The notes below the pieces were generated by a model. The model did not search any database and was not told where the DNA came from. It worked only from the letters and a program-made list of their open reading frames with translations. Both the position numbers and the translations under genes were made by a program. Below are positions 1-6,022 of a stretch of DNA of 9,989 nt, piece after piece. Source of the stretch: CAZVXI01 sp964631295 (GTDB lineage: Bacteria > Planctomycetota > Phycisphaerae > Phycisphaerales > SM1A02); NCBI GenBank assembly GCA_964631295.1, contig CAZVXI010000119.1:1-9989 (forward strand), read 5' to 3'. Position 1 is the stretch's first letter; every line of letters starts with the position of its first letter.

Positions 1-1319
1 GCAAGGAACAGGCCTCGAATCGACTTCGTCATCGTGGTCGCATCAATCTGGTGCGGCCAGACCATATCGTACTCGACCGCATAGCCCCACCGCTGGATGT
101 GCGCGCGCTCGCAGCCGGGCATCGTGTGTACAAGCCGTTCCTGCACATCGATCGGCAGTGAGGTGCTGATGCCGTTCGCGTAGATTTCGTTTGTAAACAA
201 TGACTCAGGTTCGAGGAAGACATGATGTGATTCGCGATCAGCGAAGCGCACGACTTTGTCTTCGATCGACGGGCAATAACGCGGCCCGGTTTCCGCGTCG
301 ATCTGGCCGGTGAACATTGGCGCGCGATCGAGATTGGCGCGGATGAGATCGTGCGCTTCGCCGGTCGTGTGCGTGATGCGGCAACTGATCTGCTGCAGGT
401 GCGGAAATCGCGATGCGGGCAACACGTCAGGCGAGAGATCGCTGAACGATACAGGAGATGCATCGCCGCGCTGCGCATCAAGCGCATCCCAGTCGATGGA
501 CTCGCGCGTCAGGCGGGGCGGCGTGCCTGTCTTAAGCCGACCGAGTTCGAAGCCGAGCTTCCTGAGCGTCGCGGAGATGCCGACGGCAGCGCCTTCTTCA
601 ACGCGGCCACCTTGTGCGCGCTGCTCCCCCGTGTGCATGAGCCCGCGCATGAATGTTCCGGTGGTAAGGATGACGGCGCGCGACCGGAGGTATTCCTGCG
701 AGTTCGTCCGGGCGATGTCGTCGTTCGGCTTCGAGGGAGGAGGATGTTGACTCGCCCTTACCTGCTGCCCATCTCCCCCGGGGAGAGAGGAGTAAATCGG
801 CCGCGCGATGGAATCACCACGCATGTTTGCATCGATGGCGCGCTTATCGGGCTCGCAGACACGTGCATGATCCGGCACGAGCACGCCCACCACTTCTCCA
901 GTTTCAACGACAATGTCATCCACGGTGGCGGCGATGACGTCGATGTTGCCCGCGGTTGCGATCAGCCGTTGGACTTCGGCGGCATATGCGTACTTGTCTG
1001 CCTGAGCGCGTGGGCCACGAACGGCGGCGCCCTTGGAAGTGTTGAGCATCTTGAACATGATGCCTGAAGCGTCGATGGCACGGCCCATGATGCCGCCAAG
1101 CGCATCGATCTCGCGAACCATCTGCCCCTTGCCGAGCCCGCCGATCGCGGGGTTGCAACTCATCTGCCCGATGCGTGCGGGGTCCATCGTGATGAGCGCG
1201 ACGCGGCCGACCTCGCCCGAGGCATTGCCCTTGTCGCGCAGGATAGACGCAGCCGCCCACGCGGCCTCAGTGCCGGCGTGTCCGCCACCGATAACGATGA
1301 TGTCGTACTGTTCACGCAT
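1..1319 (-). CDS. mnmG: MnmG (GidA), tRNA U34 carboxymethylaminomethyl-modification enzyme, 3' end cut by window edge
   Basis: With MnmE, this FAD protein adds the carboxymethylaminomethyl group to wobble U34 of certain tRNAs in the cytoplasm. The frame is open for 439 codons from ATG 1319 to the left edge, with no stop. Visible motifs are the Rossmann FAD motif GGGHAG (residues 11-16), SCNPAIGGLGKG (54-65), KTGTPPRL (263-270), GPRYCPSIEDK (345-355) and NGISTSLP (382-389). C55 and C349 match the two conserved cysteines of the family (Cys47 and Cys277 in E. coli, from memory). The protein is about 630 residues in E. coli, so roughly the last third is missing here. Two regions are longer than usual: a small one near residues 25-38, and a Pro/Gly/Gln-rich insert of about 60 residues at 149-208, between VVGVLV and the SRAVILTTGTF strand. 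The ATG gives the normal N-terminus (REQYDIIVIGGG). No good Shine-Dalgarno is seen; an in-frame GTG at 1328 is an alternative start. Confidence 0.97.
   Translation of the reverse strand, partial: MREQYDIIVIGGGHAGTEAAWAAASILRDKGNASGEVGRVALITMDPARIGQMSCNPAIGGLGKGQMVREIDALGGIMGRAIDASGIMFKMLNTSKGAAVRGPRAQADKYAYAAEVQRLIATAGNIDVIAATVDDIVVETGEVVGVLVPDHARVCEPDKRAIDANMRGDSIARPIYSSLPGGDGQQVRASQHPPPSKPNDDIARTNSQEYLRSRAVILTTGTFMRGLMHTGEQRAQGGRVEEGAAVGISATLRKLGFELGRLKTGTPPRLTRESIDWDALDAQRGDASPVSFSDLSPDVLPASRFPHLQQISCRITHTTGEAHDLIRANLDRAPMFTGQIDAETGPRYCPSIEDKVVRFADRESHHVFLEPESLFTNEIYANGISTSLPIDVQERLVHTMPGCERAHIQRWGYAVEYDMVWPHQIDATTMTKSIRGLFL
696..875 (-). other. In-frame insert within mnmG (residues about 149-208)
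   Basis: In E. coli MnmG only a few residues separate the VVGAV strand from the next FAD-domain strand (KAVVLTVGTF). Here about 60 residues lie between the equivalent positions. The segment is rich in Pro, Gly, Gln, Ser and Asp and looks like a disordered surface loop, while the flanking motifs are intact and in frame. It holds a near-perfect GC palindrome (772-786). The boundaries are estimates from memory of the family alignment. Confidence 0.7.
772..786. repeat. GC-rich palindrome, possible REP-like element core
   Basis: TCTCCCC and GGGGAGA form perfect 7-bp arms around a single C. It lies inside the mnmG insert. Flanking plus-strand sequence (from about 740) resembles the C-rich short dispersed repeats that I recall from environmental bacterial genomes. 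No second copy is seen in this window, so its repeat status is untested. Confidence 0.45.
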
Positions 1320-1332
1320 CCGTTTCACGCAT
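1312..1332 (-). other. Six-codon mini-ORF overlapping the mnmG start
   Basis: The nine bases ATGCGTGAA occur twice, 13 bp apart; the second copy is the mnmG start. The upstream ATG (1332) opens a frame of six codons (M-R-E-T-D-A) whose TGA lies inside codons 2-3 of mnmG. This may be an accidental small duplication, an upstream ORF coupled to mnmG translation, or nothing functional. No clear Shine-Dalgarno precedes either ATG. Confidence 0.3.
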
Positions 1333-1354
1333 GGGAATGATCCATCGAGCAGAC

Positions 1355-1384
1355 ACGATAGGTCCTTGATCCGCTCACAGCCAA
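1355..1384 (-). promoter_or_regulatory. Candidate sigma-70-type promoter for mnmG
   Basis: On the minus strand TTGGCT (1384-1379) is followed after 18 bp by TATCGT (1360-1355), 36 bp upstream of the mnmG ATG. The position is sensible, but both hexamers are imperfect and such matches are expected by chance. Confidence 0.22.
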
Positions 1385-1505
1385 GTCGAAGGTGACGGCC
1401 CTGGCTGAGGCCCCTACGCTCGATGAGCGAAACCACAGCGCAGCACACCATCTGGCACGCGCCCCGCGCATCATCGCCAGTCGAATGAGTCTTCATCTGC
1501 CACTC

Positions 1506-1509
1506 GGAG
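1506..1509 (+). promoter_or_regulatory. Ribosome binding site for the GTG start at 1520
   Basis: GGAG lies 10 nt before the GTG codon. It decides the start, because no other in-frame start codon is present in the roughly 50 bp upstream and the GTG gives a well-formed signal peptide. Confidence 0.6.
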
Positions 1510-1519
1510 TCACATCTGC

Positions 1520-3688
1520 GTGCACGTCCGCCGGTCCATCCTCACCATCATGATCATCACGCTCTGCGCAAACTGGCCTGCGCTCGGGCACGACGAGGAT
1601 CAGCCGGAATCCGCTGATGATGCGTCCGCATACAGGGTGATCATCACGCGCGCCAGCGAGCCGCCCGAGATCGACGGTGTGCTCGATGATGCGGCATGGG
1701 CCGACGCTGTGATCTTCGACAACTTCACACAGGTTGACCCGGATGAGGGCGATAAGCCGACACATCGCACGGCTGTGCACCTGATCTATGACGATGACAA
1801 CCTGTACATCGCGGTGCGCTGCGACCAGCCCGGCGACACGATCATTGGTACGACGATGCAGCGCGACGGCTCGCAGAGTGCCGACGACCGCATCACCGTC
1901 GTACTCGACACGTTTCTCGATCGGCGCAACGGTTTTTCTTTCCAGATGAACCCGCGCGGGGCGCGCACCGATGCGCTCGTCGATCGCAGCGACCGGCTGC
2001 GCGAGGACTGGGACGGCATCTGGCGCGGCCGCAGCTCGATTGATGATGCGGGCTGGTCGTGTGAGCTCGCCATTCCGTTCAAGACCGTGAACTTCGATCC
2101 GGGAAGCAACACGTGGGGTTTCAATGTCGAGCGTCGTATTCGCCACCTCAATGAGACGGTGCGCTGGTCGTCACCGCGGCGGAACACGCCGATCATCTCG
2201 ATGTCATCTGCAGGGCAGATCAGCGGCCTGGACAACATGGATCAGGGCATCGGACTGGATCTTGTGCCGTTCGCGGTTGCGAGCGCACAGGATATCGACG
2301 GTGAACAGAGTATCGATCTCGATGCAGGGCTTGACCTGTTCTACAACATCACGCCATCGCTGACTGCTTCACTGAGCTTCAATACAGATTTCGCGGAGAC
2401 AGAGGTGGATGCCCGGCGTGTGAACCTGACGCGCTTTCCGCTGTTCTTCCCGGAGAAGCGCGACTTCTTCCTGCGCGATGAAAGCATCTTTCGGTTCGCG
2501 GAGATCGGCCGCAACCCGCTGCCGTTTTTCTCGAGACGCATCGGCATCGGGCCGGGCGGGCAGCAGCAGGATATTCTCGTGGGCGCGAAACTCACCGGGC
2601 GCATCAACGATATCAACCTCGGCCTGCTCAATGTGCTGATGAAAGACGACCCGACGCTCGGACAGAAGAACCTGACCGTCGGCCGGGCGTCCGTCAACGT
2701 GCTCGAAGAATCGCAGGTCGGCGCGATCTTTACAGCAGGCAACCCGAACGGCAGTGATGAGAACATTGTCGGCGGCGTCGACTTCGTGTATCGCAACAGC
2801 AACTTCAACGGCGATCAGGTCGTGCGCGGCAGCGCGTTCCTCCTGCGATCAGAGACCGAAGGCGAGAATGGCAGGCAAATGGCGTTCGGGGGAAGACTTG
2901 CCTATCCCAATGACCGCGTGCGCTGGGATGTCGGCTTCACGCAGATTGACGATGACTTCAACGCATCGCTCGGGTTTGTGCCCAGGCGCGGCATTCGCGA
3001 GTATTTCGGCGGCTGGCGCTATCGCTGGCGCCCGCGCGAGACGTTCCGCAGGATCGATTCCGGCGTGCGCGGCTCGCTGGTGACGAACACCGATGATCAG
3101 ATCGAATCCGGTTCGATCACGCTGGAACCGATCACTCTCGAGTTCGACAGCAACGATGTCATCGAGTTCAGCACGAACATTGAACGTGAACAGATCTTCT
3201 CCCCGTTCGAGATCAGCGATGGTGTGATCATCCCGACAGGCGAGTACGATTTTATCTCCCACCGCGCGAGCTTCAGGACATCATCGGCGCGGCCCGTATC
3301 GTTTGGAGTTTCCGGGCGCGTTGGAGAGTTCTGGACAGGCGATCGATGGGATGCGAGCGCGAACGTGCAGTGGCGGGCGTCGGAGAGTCTGTTCTTCTCG
3401 GTCGAGTTCGAGTTCACAAGCGTCGATCTGCCGGAGGGGTCGTTCATCACGCGCATATTGCGTTCGCGCGCTAATGTGTTCTTCACGCCGGATATCGCGT
3501 GGACGAACTTCATTCAGTACGACAATGTCAGCGAAACAGCCGGCCTGAACAGCCGGCTGCGGTGGATCATTCGACCCGGGAGCGAGTTGTTTGTCGTGTT
3601 GAATCAGGGATTCGCCGTCACGACGGATCGCTTCGACTCAGTTTCCACCGAACTGACAACCAAACTCGGCTGGACGCTGCGCTTCTGA
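1520..3688 (+). CDS. Exported CBM9-like / DUF5916 family outer-membrane beta-barrel protein
   Basis: The protein has 722 residues. A signal peptide (basic MHVRR, hydrophobic core 7-22, likely cut after ALG at 23) starts at a GTG. Residues about 38-220 form a carbohydrate-binding family 9-like beta domain, with EIDGVLDDAAWADA, LIYDDDNLYIAVRC and CELAIPFKTVNF. Next come hallmark DUF5916 motifs, FPLFFPEKRDFFL (306-318) and FFSRRIGIG (336-344). The rest is rich in alternating polar/hydrophobic strands, and QYDNVSETAGLNSRLRW plus RPGSELFVV (666-693) are typical of the family's C-terminus. The last residue is Phe after aromatic/hydrophobic alternation, the usual outer-membrane barrel signal. The family is common in Bacteroidota and related groups; its substrate is generally unknown, with glycan or other ligand uptake or surface binding suspected. 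The gene stands alone on this strand, so the context does not name a ligand. Confidence 0.9.
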   Translation: MHVRRSILTIMIITLCANWPALGHDEDQPESADDASAYRVIITRASEPPEIDGVLDDAAWADAVIFDNFTQVDPDEGDKPTHRTAVHLIYDDDNLYIAVRCDQPGDTIIGTTMQRDGSQSADDRITVVLDTFLDRRNGFSFQMNPRGARTDALVDRSDRLREDWDGIWRGRSSIDDAGWSCELAIPFKTVNFDPGSNTWGFNVERRIRHLNETVRWSSPRRNTPIISMSSAGQISGLDNMDQGIGLDLVPFAVASAQDIDGEQSIDLDAGLDLFYNITPSLTASLSFNTDFAETEVDARRVNLTRFPLFFPEKRDFFLRDESIFRFAEIGRNPLPFFSRRIGIGPGGQQQDILVGAKLTGRINDINLGLLNVLMKDDPTLGQKNLTVGRASVNVLEESQVGAIFTAGNPNGSDENIVGGVDFVYRNSNFNGDQVVRGSAFLLRSETEGENGRQMAFGGRLAYPNDRVRWDVGFTQIDDDFNASLGFVPRRGIREYFGGWRYRWRPRETFRRIDSGVRGSLVTNTDDQIESGSITLEPITLEFDSNDVIEFSTNIEREQIFSPFEISDGVIIPTGEYDFISHRASFRTSSARPVSFGVSGRVGEFWTGDRWDASANVQWRASESLFFSVEFEFTSVDLPEGSFITRILRSRANVFFTPDIAWTNFIQYDNVSETAGLNSRLRWIIRPGSELFVVLNQGFAVTTDRFDSVSTELTTKLGWTLRF

Positions 3689-3696
3689 TCGTCAGA

Positions 3697-4479
3697 TCAT
3701 TGCTGATTCGAACTTTTTCCCGCGGAAGCACTCGGTGCGGCCTTCTTGGTCGTGTCTCGCTCTGTCTTTGCCTGGTTGTCGGCCTTGGCGTTTGCCAGGT
3801 TCGAACCCGGCGCGGGGATCTTCTCTGCCTTCTGGTCAATTGGGCGGCGGCCGGGAACTGATGAGCCCGTTTCACTGGCCGAGTTACTGGCGCTGTTCGA
3901 TGCGTTGTACGTCGCCGACACGCTGCTTGAGTTGCTGCGGTGCTGTGACGGCTGCGACTGCGTTGGCTTCGACTGACGCGGCGTATGCGTGCGCGCAGCG
4001 TTGCGCGTCTGCTGCGATGTCTGCTGCTGCTGCAGCGGTTGGCTGAGCGTGTAGATGGGCTGGCCCGTCGAGTGCTGATGCGATTTGGTTTGTTGCCGGG
4101 TCATGTTTGCAGATGAGCGATGCTGACGTGTCTGGCTCGGCGACGTATGCTGGCGCGAGTTCGATTCGCGCTTGGCGGCGCGGCGGTCTGCATGCGGATG
4201 CAGGCTGATGTCGATCGTCTCGCGTTCAACACGGCGGCTGTAAGGCGAATCTTCTTCCTGTAAATCTGCGACCGACGGACCTTCTGCTGTGTGCTGGTAC
4301 ATCTCACGTTCACGGCGCGAGCCACGCTGGGCTGTTTCGTTATCGAACGTGAGTGTCTGCTGCGGATGCCCGTTCGACGGCGTGGACTCCGGCGCAGACT
4401 CGGGGGTCGGGGTCATCATCGGGGCAAAGGTCAGGCCGAAGACAATCGTTGAAAAGGCGGTGATCGACGCTGGCGACAT
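3697..4479 (-). CDS. Gln/Ser/Thr/His-rich low-complexity basic protein, function unknown
   Basis: The 260-residue protein starts at ATG 4479, chosen because AAGGGAG lies 7 nt upstream; an in-frame ATG at 4575 lacks such a site. Residues 5-22 (ITAFSTIVFGLTFAPMMT) are hydrophobic and could be a weak signal peptide or anchor, though no basic residue precedes them. The remainder looks disordered: acidic-basic stretches to about 105, then Q/S/T/H/R-rich sequence with a four-Gln run (150-153), an N-A-S-N-S-A-S-N-S-A-S tract (192-202), and a Lys/Ala/Asp-rich tail from 216. No known domain was recognised. Codon choice on this strand (C/G at third positions, few rare codons) looks like its neighbours, which supports coding. 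It converges on the DUF5916 gene, with 8 bp between the two stops, and is divergent from the sigma operon. Confidence 0.75.
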   Translation of the reverse strand: MSPASITAFSTIVFGLTFAPMMTPTPESAPESTPSNGHPQQTLTFDNETAQRGSRREREMYQHTAEGPSVADLQEEDSPYSRRVERETIDISLHPHADRRAAKRESNSRQHTSPSQTRQHRSSANMTRQQTKSHQHSTGQPIYTLSQPLQQQQTSQQTRNAARTHTPRQSKPTQSQPSQHRSNSSSVSATYNASNSASNSASETGSSVPGRRPIDQKAEKIPAPGSNLANAKADNQAKTERDTTKKAAPSASAGKSSNQQ

Positions 4480-4486
4480 GGACGTT

Positions 4487-4493
4487 CTCCCTT
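4487..4493 (-). promoter_or_regulatory. Ribosome binding site for the gene starting at 4479
   Basis: Read on the minus strand this is AAGGGAG, 7 nt before the ATG. It selects 4479 over the in-frame ATG at 4575. Confidence 0.7.
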
Positions 4494-4529
4494 GGATCGT
4501 TGCAAGTGGTTGCTGGTAGAGTCGACATT

Positions 4530-4544
4530 TGCCCGGCCCGGGCA
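4530..4544. repeat. Short GC inverted repeat (hairpin)
   Basis: TGCCCG and CGGGCA form a 6-bp stem around GCC, 51-65 bp upstream of the low-complexity gene's ATG. It could be a leader hairpin or an operator; chance is also possible at this GC content. No T-run follows it in either direction, so it is not a standard terminator. Confidence 0.35.
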
Positions 4545-4585
4545 CAGTGCGATTGTCCATCTCGCGGTAGATCACTGGTCACCCG

Positions 4586-4601
4586 AACCGGAGCAACCGG
4601 T
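4586..4601. promoter_or_regulatory. Paired AACCGG motifs, possible operator
   Basis: AACCGG occurs at 4586-4591 and again at 4595-4600, a 9-bp period. The second copy is part of the palindrome ACCGGT (4596-4601), and ACCGG/CCGGT also form an inverted pair. Their position in the divergent region suggests a protein-binding site, with no direct evidence. Confidence 0.25.
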
Positions 4602-4788
4602 ACGACTCACCAGATGCGAGAGGCATTCAGCCGGATTGCGTTTGATCTGACCGGCGACAGATGCGATGCCTGCGCGTCGGGATTGCCGATAACGGCGACA
4701 CACGCGCATCATCTGCCGATCGCAGGCCTTCGATTGCAAGCCCCCGGCGAGATGATTCGTTCATCCGTCCGAACAACCTTCCGGAAAC

Positions 4789-5418
4789 ATGAGCCGACAC
4801 GTGAGCGACTTCGACCTGCAACCATGCCTCGACGGTGAGCCCGGCGCATGGTCCACGTTCGTCGAGCGCTATGCGAGGGTGATTTATGCGGCGGTGCGCA
4901 AGACGATCGGCGGGAATGATGCGGAGCTCCTCGATGATCTCGTGCAGGATGTCTATGTGAGGCTGGTGCGCAATGACATGAAGGCCCTGCGGAGCTTTGA
5001 GCCGGATCGTGGAGCATCGCTGACGACCTGGCTGACGATTATCGCTCGCAGCATTGCCATCGACGAGCTGCGGCGACGACGACTGGAGACGGCCTCGCTG
5101 GATGCCATTGCCAGCGAACCGGAGCCGCCGACTGATCCGTCGATTCGACATGAGCTTACCATCCCACTGGAGGTGCTCACGGAACGGCAGCGGTTGATCC
5201 TGAGCATGCTGTTTGACGAGGGGCTCAGCGTCTCTCAGGCGGCTCGCGTGCTGGATGTGGACGACCAGACTGTCCGCAGCACGAAGCACAAGGCGATGTT
5301 GCGGCTGCGGGAGGCGATGCAACACCAGCAAGCCGGCACCACCCAACAGCCGACCCGGGCGACGCAGGAGGCGGGAGATTCCGAATCTTCTCTGAACAAA
5401 CGAGGGGATGTCTCATGA
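4789..5418 (+). CDS. ECF-type RNA polymerase sigma factor
   Basis: This 209-residue protein directs RNA polymerase to alternative promoters. Region 2 covers about 23-99, with the core-binding helix LVQDVYVRLVRN (51-62) and the -10-recognition part TTWLTIIARSIAIDELRRRR (79-98). Region 4 covers about 127-178, with the helix-turn-helix LSVSQAARVLDVDDQTVRS (146-164) followed by basic KHKAMLRLRE. A Pro/Glu/Asp-rich linker joins them, and regions 1 and 3 are absent, which defines the ECF type. The last 30 residues (from about 179) form a Gln/Thr-rich tail beyond the usual end. The ATG is the first possible start after an in-frame stop at 4753-4755. Only GGAA, 2 nt upstream, resembles a ribosome binding site, so GTG 4801 remains possible. 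It is first in a co-directional set, and the next gene looks like its anti-sigma factor. The ECF subgroup cannot be assigned here. Confidence 0.93.
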   Translation: MSRHVSDFDLQPCLDGEPGAWSTFVERYARVIYAAVRKTIGGNDAELLDDLVQDVYVRLVRNDMKALRSFEPDRGASLTTWLTIIARSIAIDELRRRRLETASLDAIASEPEPPTDPSIRHELTIPLEVLTERQRLILSMLFDEGLSVSQAARVLDVDDQTVRSTKHKAMLRLREAMQHQQAGTTQQPTRATQEAGDSESSLNKRGDVS

Positions 5419-5449
5419 GATGGATGCGTAGAACAGGCAGGAAGCGACC

Positions 5450-6022
5450 ATGACGCTCGAAAACAGCCATTTCGACGCAGAAAAGCGGCTCTGGGAGCAG
5501 TTCAAGGCATCTGCTGCCGACCCGATGCCCGAACAGATCGATGATCTGGATGTGGCAGCATGGCTGGATGGCCGGGCGACAGACGAGTTGTCTGCTTGCG
5601 TGGAAGCGGCCCTGGCAGTCGGCGGTGCAGGCCTGACGCCGGGCGATGCGCTTGCGATTCGCGAGGCGATCTGCGACGCCGCAGATTCAACCACCATCAA
5701 CACTCACACACTCGCGCGGATCACCCGTCGCGCCCGCTTGCTCGACCCGGCACAATCTTCCGATGCTGATGATTCCGAACGTGGCGTGCTCTTTGTCTTC
5801 CCGGCGATTCGGCGTGGGCTGGCGGCGGCGGCAGCGATCGGCATCTGCGTGCTCGGCTGGCACGCCGGTCAGATGCTGGCAGCGCCGAATCATGCCATGG
5901 CGATCGACTCGAACACGCTTACATCCGAGATGACGTTTGGCCTGATGGGTGCAACCAACGCGGATTCGGAACTGCTCGCGTTTGAACTCGCATCGTTCTC
6001 AGCCGAGGAGGTGACGCGATGA
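5450..6022 (+). CDS. Single-span membrane protein, probable anti-sigma factor without zinc motif
   Basis: The product has 190 residues. AGGAAG lies 5 nt upstream of the ATG. It starts 31 bp after the sigma gene and overlaps the next gene by 4 bp (ATGA), so it is very likely co-transcribed. The N-terminal part contains IDDLDVAAWLDGRATDELSACVEAALA (30-56), resembling the short helical domain by which membrane anti-sigma factors bind their sigma. The HxxxCxxC zinc motif of ZAS proteins is absent. One membrane span lies at about 123-144 (GLAAAAAIGICVLGWHAGQMLA), with RR just before it, predicting a cytoplasmic N-terminus and a short periplasmic tail of about 45 residues. The anti-sigma role is inferred from position, topology and the N-terminal resemblance. 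A plain membrane adaptor is the alternative. Confidence 0.78.
   Translation: MTLENSHFDAEKRLWEQFKASAADPMPEQIDDLDVAAWLDGRATDELSACVEAALAVGGAGLTPGDALAIREAICDAADSTTINTHTLARITRRARLLDPAQSSDADDSERGVLFVFPAIRRGLAAAAAIGICVLGWHAGQMLAAPNHAMAIDSNTLTSEMTFGLMGATNADSELLAFELASFSAEEVTR
6005..6014 (+). promoter_or_regulatory. Strong ribosome binding site inside the preceding gene
   Basis: GAGGAGGTGA contains the full anti-Shine-Dalgarno complement GGAGGTGA, 4 nt before the ATG at 6019. It lies within the end of the anti-sigma-like gene, consistent with translational coupling and high expression of the EF-hand protein. Confidence 0.8.

Larger units (their letters stand above)
1320..1519. other. Divergent intergenic region, mnmG and DUF5916 gene
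   Basis: This 200-bp region should hold promoters for both flanking genes. It contains the weak mnmG promoter candidate, a small hairpin CGCTC-GAT-GAGCG at 1417-1429, and the Shine-Dalgarno of the plus-strand gene at its right end. No RNA gene, convincing operator or further reading frame was seen. Confidence 0.6.
4480..4788. other. 309-bp divergent intergenic region upstream of the sigma operon
   Basis: It separates the low-complexity gene (minus) from the sigma factor gene (plus). Seen in it are the minus-strand ribosome binding site, a 6-bp-stem hairpin (4530-4544), and paired AACCGG motifs (4586-4601). From 4602 to 4788 I see no clear promoter hexamers, RNA gene or credible reading frame; a plus-strand open frame across 4500-4838 overlaps the sigma gene and reads like non-coding sequence. 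Confidence 0.6.

Noticed and set aside
351..1067. Plus-strand 238-codon open frame
   Set aside because: Entirely antisense to mnmG, whose motifs are unmistakable on the minus strand.
1493..2146. Minus-strand 217-codon open frame
   Set aside because: Antisense to the signal peptide and CBM9-like domain of the DUF5916 gene, which is well supported.
3686..3725. Possible bidirectional terminator between the convergent genes
   Set aside because: Only a 4-bp stem (TCAG/CTGA) near a TTTTT run is visible, and most of it lies inside the low-complexity gene's coding end. Too weak to call.
4021..4032. CTG trinucleotide run as a microsatellite
   Set aside because: Only four units; it simply encodes a four-glutamine run in a Gln-rich protein.
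4480..4575. N-terminal extension of the low-complexity gene to ATG 4575
   Set aside because: The internal ATG at 4479 has AAGGGAG at ideal spacing and begins directly before a hydrophobic segment; the extension has no ribosome binding site and covers the intergenic hairpin.
4590..4620. ECF-type -35 element (GGAGCAACC) as an autoregulatory promoter
   Set aside because: No matching -10 element is found about 16 bp downstream, so the promoter cannot be supported.
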